Below are positions 6,851 to 13,807 of a DNA stretch of 13,807 nt, piece after piece; the stretch's first letter is position 1, and the number at the start of each line of letters is the position of its first letter. This DNA comes from Deltaproteobacteria bacterium (GTDB taxonomy: Bacteria; Myxococcota; Myxococcia; Myxococcales; 40CM-4-68-19). The stretch is taken from the NCBI GenBank assembly GCA_005879505.1, contig VBKQ01000103.1, positions 1 through 13,807 of the forward strand. Direction: 5' to 3'. Below the pieces are notes generated by a model. The model was not told the origin of the DNA and ran no database searches. It saw nothing but the letters and a program-made list of their open reading frames with translations. A program made the translations under genes and the position numbers.

Positions 6851-8875
6851 ATGCCCACGTTCCGCACGATGTGTCCGATGAATTGCCATCCGACGCTGTG
6901 CGGAATGCTCGTCGACGTCGAGGACGGCAGGGTCGAAGCGGTCCGCGGCGATCCCGAGAATCCCGACAGCCGTGGCTTTCTCTGCATCCGCGGCCACGCG
7001 GCCCGCGAGATCATCGGCAACCCCCAGCGGCTGCTTCATCCCCTGCGCCGGTCTCCGCGAAGTGGGACGTGGCAGCGGATGACCTGGGCCGACGCGCTCG
7101 ACACCATCGCTGAGCGGGCGCGCGCCGTGGGGCCGAGGGCCGTGGGCGCCTGGTCTGGACACGGGTTCTTCGCCAACGACTACGGCACCCGGCTCTCGTC
7201 CGAGCTGCTCCGGCGATTCGCGAATCTATACGGCTGCCAGTGGTGGAACCCGAACCTGATCTGCTGGGGCCTCGGCGCTTTCGGTCTCGGTCTCACCGGC
7301 GTGCTCGAGGCAAGCACCAAGGAGGACATGGGTGCCCACTCGGCGCTGATCCTGCTCTGGGGAGCGAATCTCGCGAGCCAGCCGAACACCGGACGCCACC
7401 TGGCGGCCGCGAAACGGCGAGGCGCCCACGTCGTCACCATCGACGTGCGGCGCACCGAGGCGGCGGCGCAGTCGGACGAGACGATGCTGCTGCGGCCGGG
7501 AACGGACGCGGCCCTGGCGCTCGGGCTGATGCACGTGATCGTCTCGGAGCGGCTCTACGACGCGGCGTTCGTCGCGCGCCATACCGTCGGCTTCGATGCG
7601 CTCGCCGCGCACCTCGCCGGACATGACGTCGCCTGGGCCTCGGCAGCGACAGGCTTGGACCGGGAGCGGATCGCCGCACTTGCGCGCAGCTACGCGGCAA
7701 CGAAACCCGCGATGATCCTCCTCGGCGGTAGCTCCATGCACAAGGGCGCCGAGGGTTGGCAGGGCGCCCGGGCCGTCGCGTGCCTTCCGGCGCTCACCGG
7801 CAACCTGGGCATTCCGGGTGGCGGACTGGGCCCGCGGCACGGCGCCTCCTCGCACGGACAAGGTCTCGCGAGCATCGCGGCGCGCGAGCGGCGCCCGCCC
7901 GGAGACGACGTGCCGGATCAGATGTCGCGGATCACCGAGGCGCTCGAGGACGGCAGGGTGCGCGTGCTCCTCCTCTTCGGCACCGACATGGTGTCGTCCT
8001 TCGCCGACGCTGGCCGCGTCGCCGCCGCGCTCGAGCGGCTCGACCTGGTCGCTACGTACGACCTCTTCATGCACGATACGGCGCGCCGCCACGCCGACCT
8101 GGTCTTGCCTTCGACGTCATGGCTCGAAACTACCGGCTGCAAGAGCACGAACACCCATCTTTATCTGATGCCGAAGGTGCTCGACCCGCCAGGCGAGGCG
8201 CGGCCGCCGGCCTGGGTGCTGCGCGAACTGGCCCGGCGTCTCGAGGTGCGCGATTTCTTTCCCTGGACCGAAGAGACGGGCGCGCTCGATGCGCTGCTCG
8301 ACCATCCCGCCACCGGTCACGCGACCGCGGCCGCCCTCGCCGCCGAGGGTGGGATCCGCCCGCTGCAAATCTCGCATGTCGCATATCCTGATCTCGCGTT
8401 CCACACTCCGTCGGGAAAGGTGGAGTTCGTCTCCGAGCGCGCCAGGAGTCTCGGCCTTCCGGCGTTGCCGGTGTTCGAGCCGGCACCCCGCTCGCCCCAT
8501 CCGCTCGCGCTGCGTACAGGGCGCACGCTCGCGCACTTCCATGGCTTCTACGATCACGGCCGCGCGCTGCCGACGCTCGCCGCCGCCGATCCCGGCCCGC
8601 GCCTCTGGATCTCGCCCCCGGACGCCGCGGAGCGCGCCCTGAGCGACGGCGACGAGATCCGCGTCTTCAACGAGCGCGGCGAGATGCGGGCGCGAGCGCT
8701 GGTCACGGATCGCATCCTGGCCGGCACCGTCTGGATCCACGACGGATGGACGGCGCTCAACACGCTCACGTCCGGTGCGCCGGTACTGCCGGATGCGGCG
8801 GTCGATCTGTTCACGTTCTCCAGCGGTCAGGCCGAATTCGAGGCCCGCGTCGACGTCGTGCGAGTGCGCCGCTGA
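6851..8875 (+). CDS. Molybdopterin (bis-MGD) oxidoreductase with N-terminal [4Fe-4S] site, DMSO reductase superfamily
   Basis: This 674-residue enzyme begins directly with an iron-sulfur cluster motif: Cys8, Cys12, Cys17 and Cys45 (Cx3Cx4Cx27C, in CPMNCHPTLCG and GFLCIRGH). The Molybdopterin-binding catalytic domain follows, with WADALDTIAERA, LLWGANLASQPNTGRHL and the GNLGIPGGGLGP stretch. The C-terminal dinucleotide-binding domain spans about 500-674. Cys138 (NPNLICWG) is a candidate metal ligand by position, but this is inference. There is no Tat signal, so it should be cytoplasmic. There is no electron-transfer or membrane subunit gene beside it. It starts 36 nt after the MFS gene with no visible ribosome binding site; a pyrimidine-rich leader precedes the ATG. 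Possible substrates include formate, thiosulfate or polysulfide, or an organic compound; the reaction is not determined. It may or may not belong to the nitrilase transcript. Confidence 0.9.
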   Translation: MPTFRTMCPMNCHPTLCGMLVDVEDGRVEAVRGDPENPDSRGFLCIRGHAAREIIGNPQRLLHPLRRSPRSGTWQRMTWADALDTIAERARAVGPRAVGAWSGHGFFANDYGTRLSSELLRRFANLYGCQWWNPNLICWGLGAFGLGLTGVLEASTKEDMGAHSALILLWGANLASQPNTGRHLAAAKRRGAHVVTIDVRRTEAAAQSDETMLLRPGTDAALALGLMHVIVSERLYDAAFVARHTVGFDALAAHLAGHDVAWASAATGLDRERIAALARSYAATKPAMILLGGSSMHKGAEGWQGARAVACLPALTGNLGIPGGGLGPRHGASSHGQGLASIAARERRPPGDDVPDQMSRITEALEDGRVRVLLLFGTDMVSSFADAGRVAAALERLDLVATYDLFMHDTARRHADLVLPSTSWLETTGCKSTNTHLYLMPKVLDPPGEARPPAWVLRELARRLEVRDFFPWTEETGALDALLDHPATGHATAAALAAEGGIRPLQISHVAYPDLAFHTPSGKVEFVSERARSLGLPALPVFEPAPRSPHPLALRTGRTLAHFHGFYDHGRALPTLAAADPGPRLWISPPDAAERALSDGDEIRVFNERGEMRARALVTDRILAGTVWIHDGWTALNTLTSGAPVLPDAAVDLFTFSSGQAEFEARVDVVRVRR

Positions 8876-8878
8876 CCT

Positions 8879-9562
8879 TTAAAGAGCCACGCCGAGATAG
8901 CGCCTCAGCCAGGCGAGCGTGCGGTCCCAGGCGAGCGCCGCCGCCTTCGGGTCGTGGACCTCCTTGCGATCCTCGTTCATGAACCCGTGGTGCGCCTGGT
9001 AGCGGTAGATCTCGTACTTCTTTCCCGCGGCCTTCAGCGCCTTCTCGAACGCGTCCACCTTCTCCGGCGTGACCGAGCCGTCCTCGCTCGCAAAGTGTCC
9101 TTGCAGCGGGACCCGCACGTCCTTGCCGGAGACGACGTTCGGGGGCGGCAAGCCGTAGAAGGACACCGCGGTGTCGAGCTCGGGAATCCGCGCGGCGCCG
9201 ATCACGGCCACCGCACCGCCCATGCAGAATCCCAGCAGTCCGACCTTGGACGCGCTCTTCTTCAAGTGGACGACCGCGCCGCGCACTGCATTCTCGACCG
9301 CGGCCTTGAAGTCCAGGGACGACGCCGCGGCGCTCGCGGCAGCCTGGTCGTGGTAGGGGATCACCTTGCCGCCGTAGAGATCGGGCGCGAGCGCGTTGAA
9401 TCCCATGAGCGCCAGCCGATCGCACACGGCCTTGACCTGCCCCTGCACACCCCACCACTCCTGGATCACGACGACGGCGGGTCCCTTCCCCTCGCCCGGC
9501 CGCGAGGAGTAGCCCTGCACCGTGCCACCGCGCATCCCCGGAAACGACGTCATCACGCCCAT
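8879..9562 (-). CDS. Dienelactone hydrolase family protein
   Basis: This alpha/beta hydrolase has 227 residues from the chosen start, close to the usual 230-240. The nucleophile is Cys113 in GFCMGG, with Asp161 (ASEDGS) and His192 (HHGFMNE). The 48- and 31-residue spacings equal those of the Pseudomonas clc dienelactone hydrolase triad (Cys123, Asp171, His202). Glu35 in QEWWG matches the Glu that keeps the Cys protonated in that enzyme. It probably hydrolyses a lactone or ester in the cytoplasm; carboxymethylenebutenolidase activity is the family archetype, but many paralogues have other substrates. I chose ATG 9562-9560 because GGAGG (9571-9567) lies 4 nt upstream; the frame is open to 9640. 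The start region is folded into a perfect inverted repeat (9565-9592). It ends 3 nt from the molybdoenzyme, convergently. No aromatic-degradation genes adjoin it. Confidence 0.93.
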   Translation of the reverse strand: MGVMTSFPGMRGGTVQGYSSRPGEGKGPAVVVIQEWWGVQGQVKAVCDRLALMGFNALAPDLYGGKVIPYHDQAAASAAASSLDFKAAVENAVRGAVVHLKKSASKVGLLGFCMGGAVAVIGAARIPELDTAVSFYGLPPPNVVSGKDVRVPLQGHFASEDGSVTPEKVDAFEKALKAAGKKYEIYRYQAHHGFMNEDRKEVHDPKAAALAWDRTLAWLRRYLGVAL

Positions 9563-9564
9563 GA

Positions 9565-9592
9565 TGCCTCCAGAGTATCCTCTCTGGAGGCA
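9565..9592 (-). promoter_or_regulatory. Perfect 11-bp inverted repeat covering the dienelactone hydrolase ribosome binding site
   Basis: TGCCTCCAGAG (9565-9575) and CTCTGGAGGCA (9582-9592) are exact reverse complements with a 6-nt loop. In the hydrolase mRNA the 3' arm contains GGAGG and ends 2 nt before the ATG, so the hairpin would hide the ribosome binding site. In DNA the same palindrome could be an operator between the two divergent genes. There is no T-run and the transcript has barely begun, so it is not a terminator. Confidence 0.7.
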
Positions 9593-9618
9593 CGATGCGG
9601 TGCCTCCCTCCCCGGACG

Positions 9619-9659
9619 AGTTGGAAACCCTCCTTCCCATTGGACATCGCGTTCCAACT
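9619..9659. repeat. 8-bp inverted repeat upstream of the histidine kinase
   Basis: AGTTGGAA (9619-9626) and TTCCAACT (9652-9659) are exact reverse complements separated by 25 nt, with a third TTGGA core at 9640-9644. The span overlaps the candidate promoter of the kinase gene, so it may be a regulator site. A chance match of this size in a 114-bp gap is uncommon but possible. Confidence 0.4.
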
Positions 9660-9668
9660 GGTCATGAT
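9640..9668 (+). promoter_or_regulatory. Candidate promoter of the histidine kinase gene
   Basis: TTGGAC (9640-9645) and CATGAT (9663-9668) are 17 bp apart. Transcription would begin about at the ATG at 9677, giving a leaderless or nearly leaderless mRNA. No ribosome binding site is visible before that ATG, which agrees. The hexamers are imperfect. Confidence 0.3.
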
Positions 9669-9676
9669 CCGCCGCC

Positions 9677-11068
9677 ATGAGGGAGCTGAAGAGCCGAACG
9701 GAGGTGGCTCTCGGCTGCGTCCTCCTCTTCGCCGCGTACTTCGTCACCGCCCTGCTCGGGCTGCGCCTCGACGCCGTGGCCGGTTTCGCCACGCTGGTCT
9801 GGCCGCCGACGGGCATCGCGCTCGCCGCTCTATGGCTCTTTGGCTTCCGCCTCTGGCCGGGCGTGTTCGCGGGGGCCCTTTGCGTCAACCTCGTCGCCGG
9901 CGCGCCGCTTCCGGCGGCGCTCGGTATCGCCTTGGGCAACACGCTGGAGGCGATCGCCGGCGTGTGGTTGCTGGGCCTGGTCCGCTTCCAGACGCAGCTC
10001 GATCGCGTCGACGACGTCGTCGCGCTGATCGTCGGGCCTGCGATCTGCAGCACCGCGCTGAGCGCATCGATCGGCGTGACCAGCCTTCGCCTCGCCGGCA
10101 CCGTCTCTTCCAGCGCAACCGTGCCGGCGCTGCGAGCGTGGTGGATCGGCGACATGGTCGGCGACCTGGTGGTGGCGCCGCTGCTCTTCGTCTTCCTCGG
10201 GCGGCAGCCCTTGCGATGGCGCAGGTGGATGCGCGCCGAGGTGCTGCTTCTGGCCTGCGCCCTGGCCGCTCTCGGCTTGCTCGTCTTCGGCAAGGTGTTT
10301 GGAGGTTCCATCAGCCTGTCGCGGCATCCGTACATGCTTTTCCCGCTGCTGGCTTGGGCAGCACTCCGCTTCGGGCATTACGGGGCGGTGACCTCCGTTT
10401 TCCTGGTTTGCGGCATCGCCGTGACGGGAACCGCGATGGGGTACGGGCCCTTCGCACGTCCTGTCCTCGCCGACTCGCTGCTCGACCTGCAGGCTTTCAT
10501 GGGCGTCGCCGCGGGAACCGCGCTGGTGCTCGGCGCCGCCATCGCCGAGCGGAACCGCGCCGTGGCGGCGCGCGACGAGTTCCTCTCCACCGCCTCGCAC
10601 GAGCTGCGCACGCCTTTCACCGCCCTTTCGCTTCAAGTCCAGGGCTTGATCCGGCGGCTGCGGCGGTCCGAAGCGATCCCGAGCCGCGAGGAGATGTTGG
10701 TGGATCTCGAGTTGCGCCTCGAAGGAAAAGTCACCGGGCACTGGGACCCCCTCCGGCTCGATCAGGTGATCGACAATTTGATCAGCAACGCAGCCAAGTA
10801 CGGCGCCGGAAAGCCGGTCGAGGTCTGGCTGAGCGACCGGGGAGAGCGGGTCGTGCTCGGGATTCGGGATCACGGCATCGGCATCGATCCCGCGGACCAG
10901 TCGCGCGTGTTCGGGCAGTTCGAGCGCGCGGTGTCGCCTCGTCGATTCGGTGGGTTTGGCCTGGGGCTGTGGATCACTCGCCGCGTCGTCGAAGCGCATG
11001 GAGGGACGATCAGCCTGAGCAGCGAGCTAGGCCGCGGCTCGACCTTCACCGTCGAGCTGCCGCGGTAG
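9677..11068 (+). CDS. MASE1-domain sensor histidine kinase with an apparently shortened dimerisation domain
   Basis: This 463-residue membrane sensor kinase has an N-terminal MASE1 domain of about eight helices (residues about 10-290), with GFATLVWPPTGIALAALWLFG (36-56, abbreviated here) and WWIGDMVGDLVVAPLL (155-170) as its hallmarks. The kinase core follows. The H-box is FLSTASHELRTPFTAL (302-317) with phospho-acceptor His308. The ATP-binding domain has N-box DQVIDNLISNAAKYG (362-376), G1 DHGIGID (398-404), an F-box around Phe412-Phe415 and G2 FGGFGLGL (424-431). Only 47 residues separate His308 from the HWDPLRL segment, where kinases of this type have about 100. The second DHp helix and the first strands of the ATPase domain seem missing. 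There is no adjoining response-regulator gene, so it is an orphan. The MASE1 ligand is unknown. The 3' end overlaps the opposing MBL gene by 23 bp. Confidence 0.88.
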   Translation: MRELKSRTEVALGCVLLFAAYFVTALLGLRLDAVAGFATLVWPPTGIALAALWLFGFRLWPGVFAGALCVNLVAGAPLPAALGIALGNTLEAIAGVWLLGLVRFQTQLDRVDDVVALIVGPAICSTALSASIGVTSLRLAGTVSSSATVPALRAWWIGDMVGDLVVAPLLFVFLGRQPLRWRRWMRAEVLLLACALAALGLLVFGKVFGGSISLSRHPYMLFPLLAWAALRFGHYGAVTSVFLVCGIAVTGTAMGYGPFARPVLADSLLDLQAFMGVAAGTALVLGAAIAERNRAVAARDEFLSTASHELRTPFTALSLQVQGLIRRLRRSEAIPSREEMLVDLELRLEGKVTGHWDPLRLDQVIDNLISNAAKYGAGKPVEVWLSDRGERVVLGIRDHGIGIDPADQSRVFGQFERAVSPRRFGGFGLGLWITRRVVEAHGGTISLSSELGRGSTFTVELPR

Positions 11069-12431
11069 GCGCTCCCGCGCAGCGCGCGATTTCCAGGTCC
11101 ACGCGGCGCCGCGCAGCCTCGTCGGCGCCCTCGGACTCCCGCAGCAGCCAATGCATGAGCAAATCCGGGAGCTCCAGCTTCAGCACCTCCACGCCGGAGG
11201 CGTCGCCGACGATGCGCCGCTCCGTAGAGAAGCGGCGCGACCAGCCGCGCACGGAGAAGAAGTCGCGGCGGCGCTCGGCCCAGTCCAGGAGCCCGCTCGC
11301 CGCGATCTGGTGCGTCACGGTGGGCTCCGGACCGCTGGCGCTCTCGCGCAGCGGCACTTCCGCGGCGCCGAAATCGAGCGAGAATTGGAGCGCGCCCTCT
11401 GGGAGCCGGACGGTGAGCCCGTACACGGCGCCTGCCTGGCGGTATCGCCATGGTACGGAGAGCGGCGTCACATCCGCGCGCGCCCATTGCGCGAGAGCGC
11501 GCGCGATTCGGATCACTCCTTCGCGCAGCTCCGCCTCCCTGCGCCCTTCAGGATTCGGGTCGTGCAGCGCCGGAACCGGCGAGGTGGGGTCGAACCGCAG
11601 CTCATCGTCGGACCCGCCGAGGCAGCGCACGAACGGGGAGGCGCCGCGCACGATCCGCGCCTCACCGTCCGACATCTCGACGACGTCGCCCGGATCCATC
11701 GCTTCGGCTCGCTGATCCGGCGAGACGCGCCCGAGATCGGCGAGGAACGCGGGGCGCGACACGGGAAAGAGAAACCGATTCAGCCAGGCATGCTCGCCGC
11801 AATACCGGAAACCGGCGGAACCAGGCACGACCAGCCCTGCCCCCAGCATCGCGGCGGTCTCGAGATTTCGCGCATGCTCCTGCCAGGGGAATTCTGCCGC
11901 GCGGCTCTCGAAATAGTCGAAGTTCTGGCTCGCGTAGCGGGCGAAGTGGGCGGCGAGCTTGAAGCGGGCCCGCACTTGCTGCGCGGTTTCGCGCGAGACC
12001 GCGGTGTCCACCTGGTCGAAGATCGCGGTCCCGGAATCGGCGAACACCAGCCCGACCTCGCGCACCGGCTCCTCCGAGCGCGTGGGAAAGATCTGCGTCT
12101 CGAAGAAGCTGAGCGGCCGCCCGGGGTCGAGCGGCTGCATCTTCCTGAAGCCCAGCTTTTCCAGGGCGTGGGCGATGAGCGGGTCGCGGGGCAGCAGAAC
12201 GGTGGCATCGCGCGGGAGGATCGCGAGCGATTCGATGTCGAAATGATCCGGGTGCCGGTGCGAGATCACCACGAAGTCCGGCGACGGCAAAGCCGCGAGG
12301 TCGACGCTCCGCTCCGGCCAGGACGACACCGCGCCGCCCTCGAAGGGATCGCGCAGCACCGGATCGACGAGGAAAGAAGCGTCGCCGGCCTCGACGTACA
12401 GCGTAGCGTGACCGATCAACGTGACCCGCAC
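11046..12431 (-). CDS. Two-part MBL-fold (UlaG/CMAH-like) metallohydrolase of unknown substrate
   Basis: The first 200-odd residues of this 461-residue protein are a metallo-beta-lactamase fold. The opening is VRVTLIGHATLYVEAG, with Asp23-Pro24 after the second strand and SHRHPDHFD (57-65) giving metal ligands His58, His60, Asp62 and His63. VFADSGTAIFD probably carries the bridging Asp. This strand pattern resembles UlaG-like and CMP-sialate hydroxylase-like proteins. The remainder, rich in Trp and Arg with WAERRRDFFSVRGWSRRF near the end, is a separate domain that I cannot name. I chose GTG 12431-12429 because GGAGG lies 5 nt upstream and the fold starts right there. The frame also stays open to an ATG at 12524, but those extra residues would run through the AT-rich promoter of the neighbouring regulator. 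The substrate is unknown; there is no signal peptide. Confidence 0.82.
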   Translation of the reverse strand: MRVTLIGHATLYVEAGDASFLVDPVLRDPFEGGAVSSWPERSVDLAALPSPDFVVISHRHPDHFDIESLAILPRDATVLLPRDPLIAHALEKLGFRKMQPLDPGRPLSFFETQIFPTRSEEPVREVGLVFADSGTAIFDQVDTAVSRETAQQVRARFKLAAHFARYASQNFDYFESRAAEFPWQEHARNLETAAMLGAGLVVPGSAGFRYCGEHAWLNRFLFPVSRPAFLADLGRVSPDQRAEAMDPGDVVEMSDGEARIVRGASPFVRCLGGSDDELRFDPTSPVPALHDPNPEGRREAELREGVIRIARALAQWARADVTPLSVPWRYRQAGAVYGLTVRLPEGALQFSLDFGAAEVPLRESASGPEPTVTHQIAASGLLDWAERRRDFFSVRGWSRRFSTERRIVGDASGVEVLKLELPDLLMHWLLRESEGADEAARRRVDLEIARCAGAPTAAARR

Positions 12432-12436
12432 GGCTG

Positions 12437-12441
12437 CCTCC
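12437..12441 (-). promoter_or_regulatory. Ribosome binding site deciding the MBL-fold start
   Basis: On the minus strand GGAGG lies 5 nt before the GTG at 12431-12429. No comparable site precedes the upstream in-frame ATG at 12524. It therefore favours the 461-residue protein. Confidence 0.7.
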
Positions 12442-12503
12442 GCCGGGGACCGCGCGACCTTAGCATGCCGTCCAGGACGCAGCGCGTCCAACGCCGGCCC
12501 GAT

Positions 12504-12528
12504 TAACTTGACTGTTTGGTACATTTTT
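12504..12528 (+). promoter_or_regulatory. IscR-like half-site overlapping the -35 element
   Basis: Compared with the E. coli IscR type 1 consensus as I recall it (ATASYYGACTRWWWYAGTCRRSTAT), the left arm matches 8 of 10 positions and the centre 4 of 5, but the right arm only about 4 of 10. It sits on the -35 box of the Rrf2 gene, as expected for autorepression by the encoded regulator. The operator of this particular regulator is not known, so this is inference. Confidence 0.35.
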
Positions 12529-12536
12529 CTTATTTA
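12508..12536 (+). promoter_or_regulatory. Promoter of the Rrf2-suf operon
   Basis: TTGACT (12508-12513) is separated by 17 bp from TATTTA (12531-12536). The region 12501-12536 is strongly AT-rich, in sharp contrast to everything around it. The ATG of the Rrf2 gene starts 8 nt after the -10 element, so the transcript is probably leaderless; no ribosome binding site is present. Confidence 0.6.
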
Positions 12537-12543
12537 GCGCCCC

Positions 12544-13013
12544 ATGAGGCTGAGTGCGCAGGAGGAATACGGGCTCCGCTGCTTGCTCCAGGTCGCTCGC
12601 GAACCCGAGGGGGCGCTGACCACTCCCCAGCTCGCCGAGCGGGAGGGCCTGGGCGCGGCCCACGTCCACAAGCTGATGCGGCTGCTGCGCCGCGGAGGCC
12701 TGGTGAAGAGCGTGCGCGGCCGCAACGGCGGCTATCAGCTCGTCCGTCCGGCGGAGCAGATCAGCGTCGGGTCGGTGCTCGGTGCCCTCGGAGGCAATCT
12801 CTACTCCAGGGACTTCTGCGGCCAGCACAAGGGGGTCGAGCGGGTGTGCGTGCGCAACAGCGACTGCGCCATCCGCGCGGTCTGGATCGCCGTCGATCAG
12901 GCCGTCCAGAACGCCTTGGGCAAGACGAAGCTCAGCGACCTGCTGCGCAGCGAGCCCGAGATGGACGTCTGGATCCATTCCCAGCCCGAGGTCTTTCCCC
13001 TGAGAACGCTATC

Positions 13014-13017
<4 letters not shown>
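12544..13017 (+). CDS. Rrf2-family iron-sulfur transcriptional regulator (IscR/SufR-like)
   Basis: This 157-residue DNA-binding protein has the normal Rrf2 length. The winged helix begins MRLSAQEEYGLRCLLQVARE, with LTTPQLAEREGLGAAHVHKLMRLLRRGGLVKSVRGRNGGYQL (about 25-66, abbreviated) containing the recognition helix and the RGRNGGY wing typical of the family. Three cysteines at 92, 102 and 108 (Cx9Cx5C) would hold an iron-sulfur cluster; IscR has Cx5Cx5C, so the first spacing is longer here. His95 lies between. The stop overlaps the sufB start (GTGA), so it should sense iron-sulfur status and control the SUF operon, including itself. The ATG at 12544 lacks a ribosome binding site but lies where transcription should begin. 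It could be called SufR- or IscR-like; which orthologue group applies is unclear. Confidence 0.92.

Positions 13018-13807
<790 letters not shown>

Noticed and set aside
8871..8885. A terminator between the convergent molybdoenzyme and hydrolase genes.
   Set aside because: Only 3 nt separate the two stops, and no stem with a T-run is visible there.
10598..10740. A frameshift as the reason for the short kinase DHp domain.
   Set aside because: Only 141 nt lie between the codons of His308 and the HWD segment, so the missing helix is not encoded in another frame; it is a shortening, not a shift.
11046..11068. The 23-bp convergent overlap of the kinase and MBL-fold genes as a regulatory device.
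   Set aside because: Short convergent overlaps are common in compact genomes, and both stops are ordinary; nothing further supports a role.
9595..11715. A 706-codon plus-strand frame spanning the kinase and beyond.
   Set aside because: It is Arg/Ala-rich shadow sequence in another frame; the 9677-11068 frame has the MASE1, HisKA and ATPase motifs, and the 3' part is antisense to the MBL-fold gene.
11151..12506. A 451-codon plus-strand frame opposite the MBL-fold gene.
   Set aside because: The minus strand has the SHRHPDHFD metal motif, a ribosome binding site and a sensible start; the plus frame has a His/Arg/Gly-rich shadow composition.
12432..12524. N-terminal extension of the MBL-fold protein to the ATG at 12524.
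   Set aside because: That ATG lies in the AT-rich promoter of the Rrf2 gene and has no ribosome binding site, while the GTG at 12431 has GGAGG 5 nt upstream and starts right at the fold.

Overview
The window is GC-rich chromosomal DNA, dense with ordinary bacterial genes. Third codon positions are mostly G or C, and several genes overlap by 4 nt (GTGA or ATGA). A Tat-exported binding protein points to a Gram-negative or other two-membrane bacterium. The gene mix (liv-type transport, a MASE1 histidine kinase, an Rrf2 regulator directly before sufB) would fit a soil or sediment Myxococcota, Rokubacteria or related 'delta' lineage. That placement is an impression from gene style, not a proof. 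I see no tRNA, rRNA, CRISPR array, insertion sequence or phage gene.

Left part (1-2496, minus strand): the start of a branched-chain amino-acid-type ABC uptake operon. It reads binding protein, then livH permease, then livM permease, which is cut by the window edge; the ATPase genes presumably lie beyond it. A divergent intergenic region (2497-2637) separates it from a plus-strand run. That run holds a small membrane protein with a paired-cysteine motif, an iron-type alcohol dehydrogenase closely resembling hydroxyacid-oxoacid transhydrogenase (HOT), a nitrilase, an FSR-like MFS transporter and a molybdopterin oxidoreductase (2638-8875). The first four are joined by a 9-nt gap and two 4-nt overlaps, so they are probably one transcript. 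A nitrilase could make a hydroxy-acid that the HOT enzyme oxidises with 2-oxoglutarate, and the transporter could move substrate or product. This is a hypothesis.

Middle part: a dienelactone hydrolase (minus) meets the molybdoenzyme tail to tail, 3 nt apart. Its start lies in a short divergent region that also feeds a MASE1 sensor histidine kinase (plus). This region carries a perfect 11-bp inverted repeat whose one arm contains the hydrolase ribosome binding site. The kinase appears to lack the second half of its dimerisation/phosphotransfer domain. Its 3' end overlaps, convergently, a two-part metallo-beta-lactamase-fold protein (minus).

Right part: an AT-rich promoter with an IscR-like half-site precedes an Rrf2-family iron-sulfur regulator. 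That gene overlaps sufB by 4 nt; sufB begins the SUF iron-sulfur assembly operon and is cut by the window end.

No wholly new system is evident. The best leads are the truncated kinase core, the hairpin over the hydrolase start, the HOT-nitrilase-MFS operon with its unrecognised cysteine-pair membrane protein, and the probably leaderless, probably autoregulated Rrf2-suf unit.
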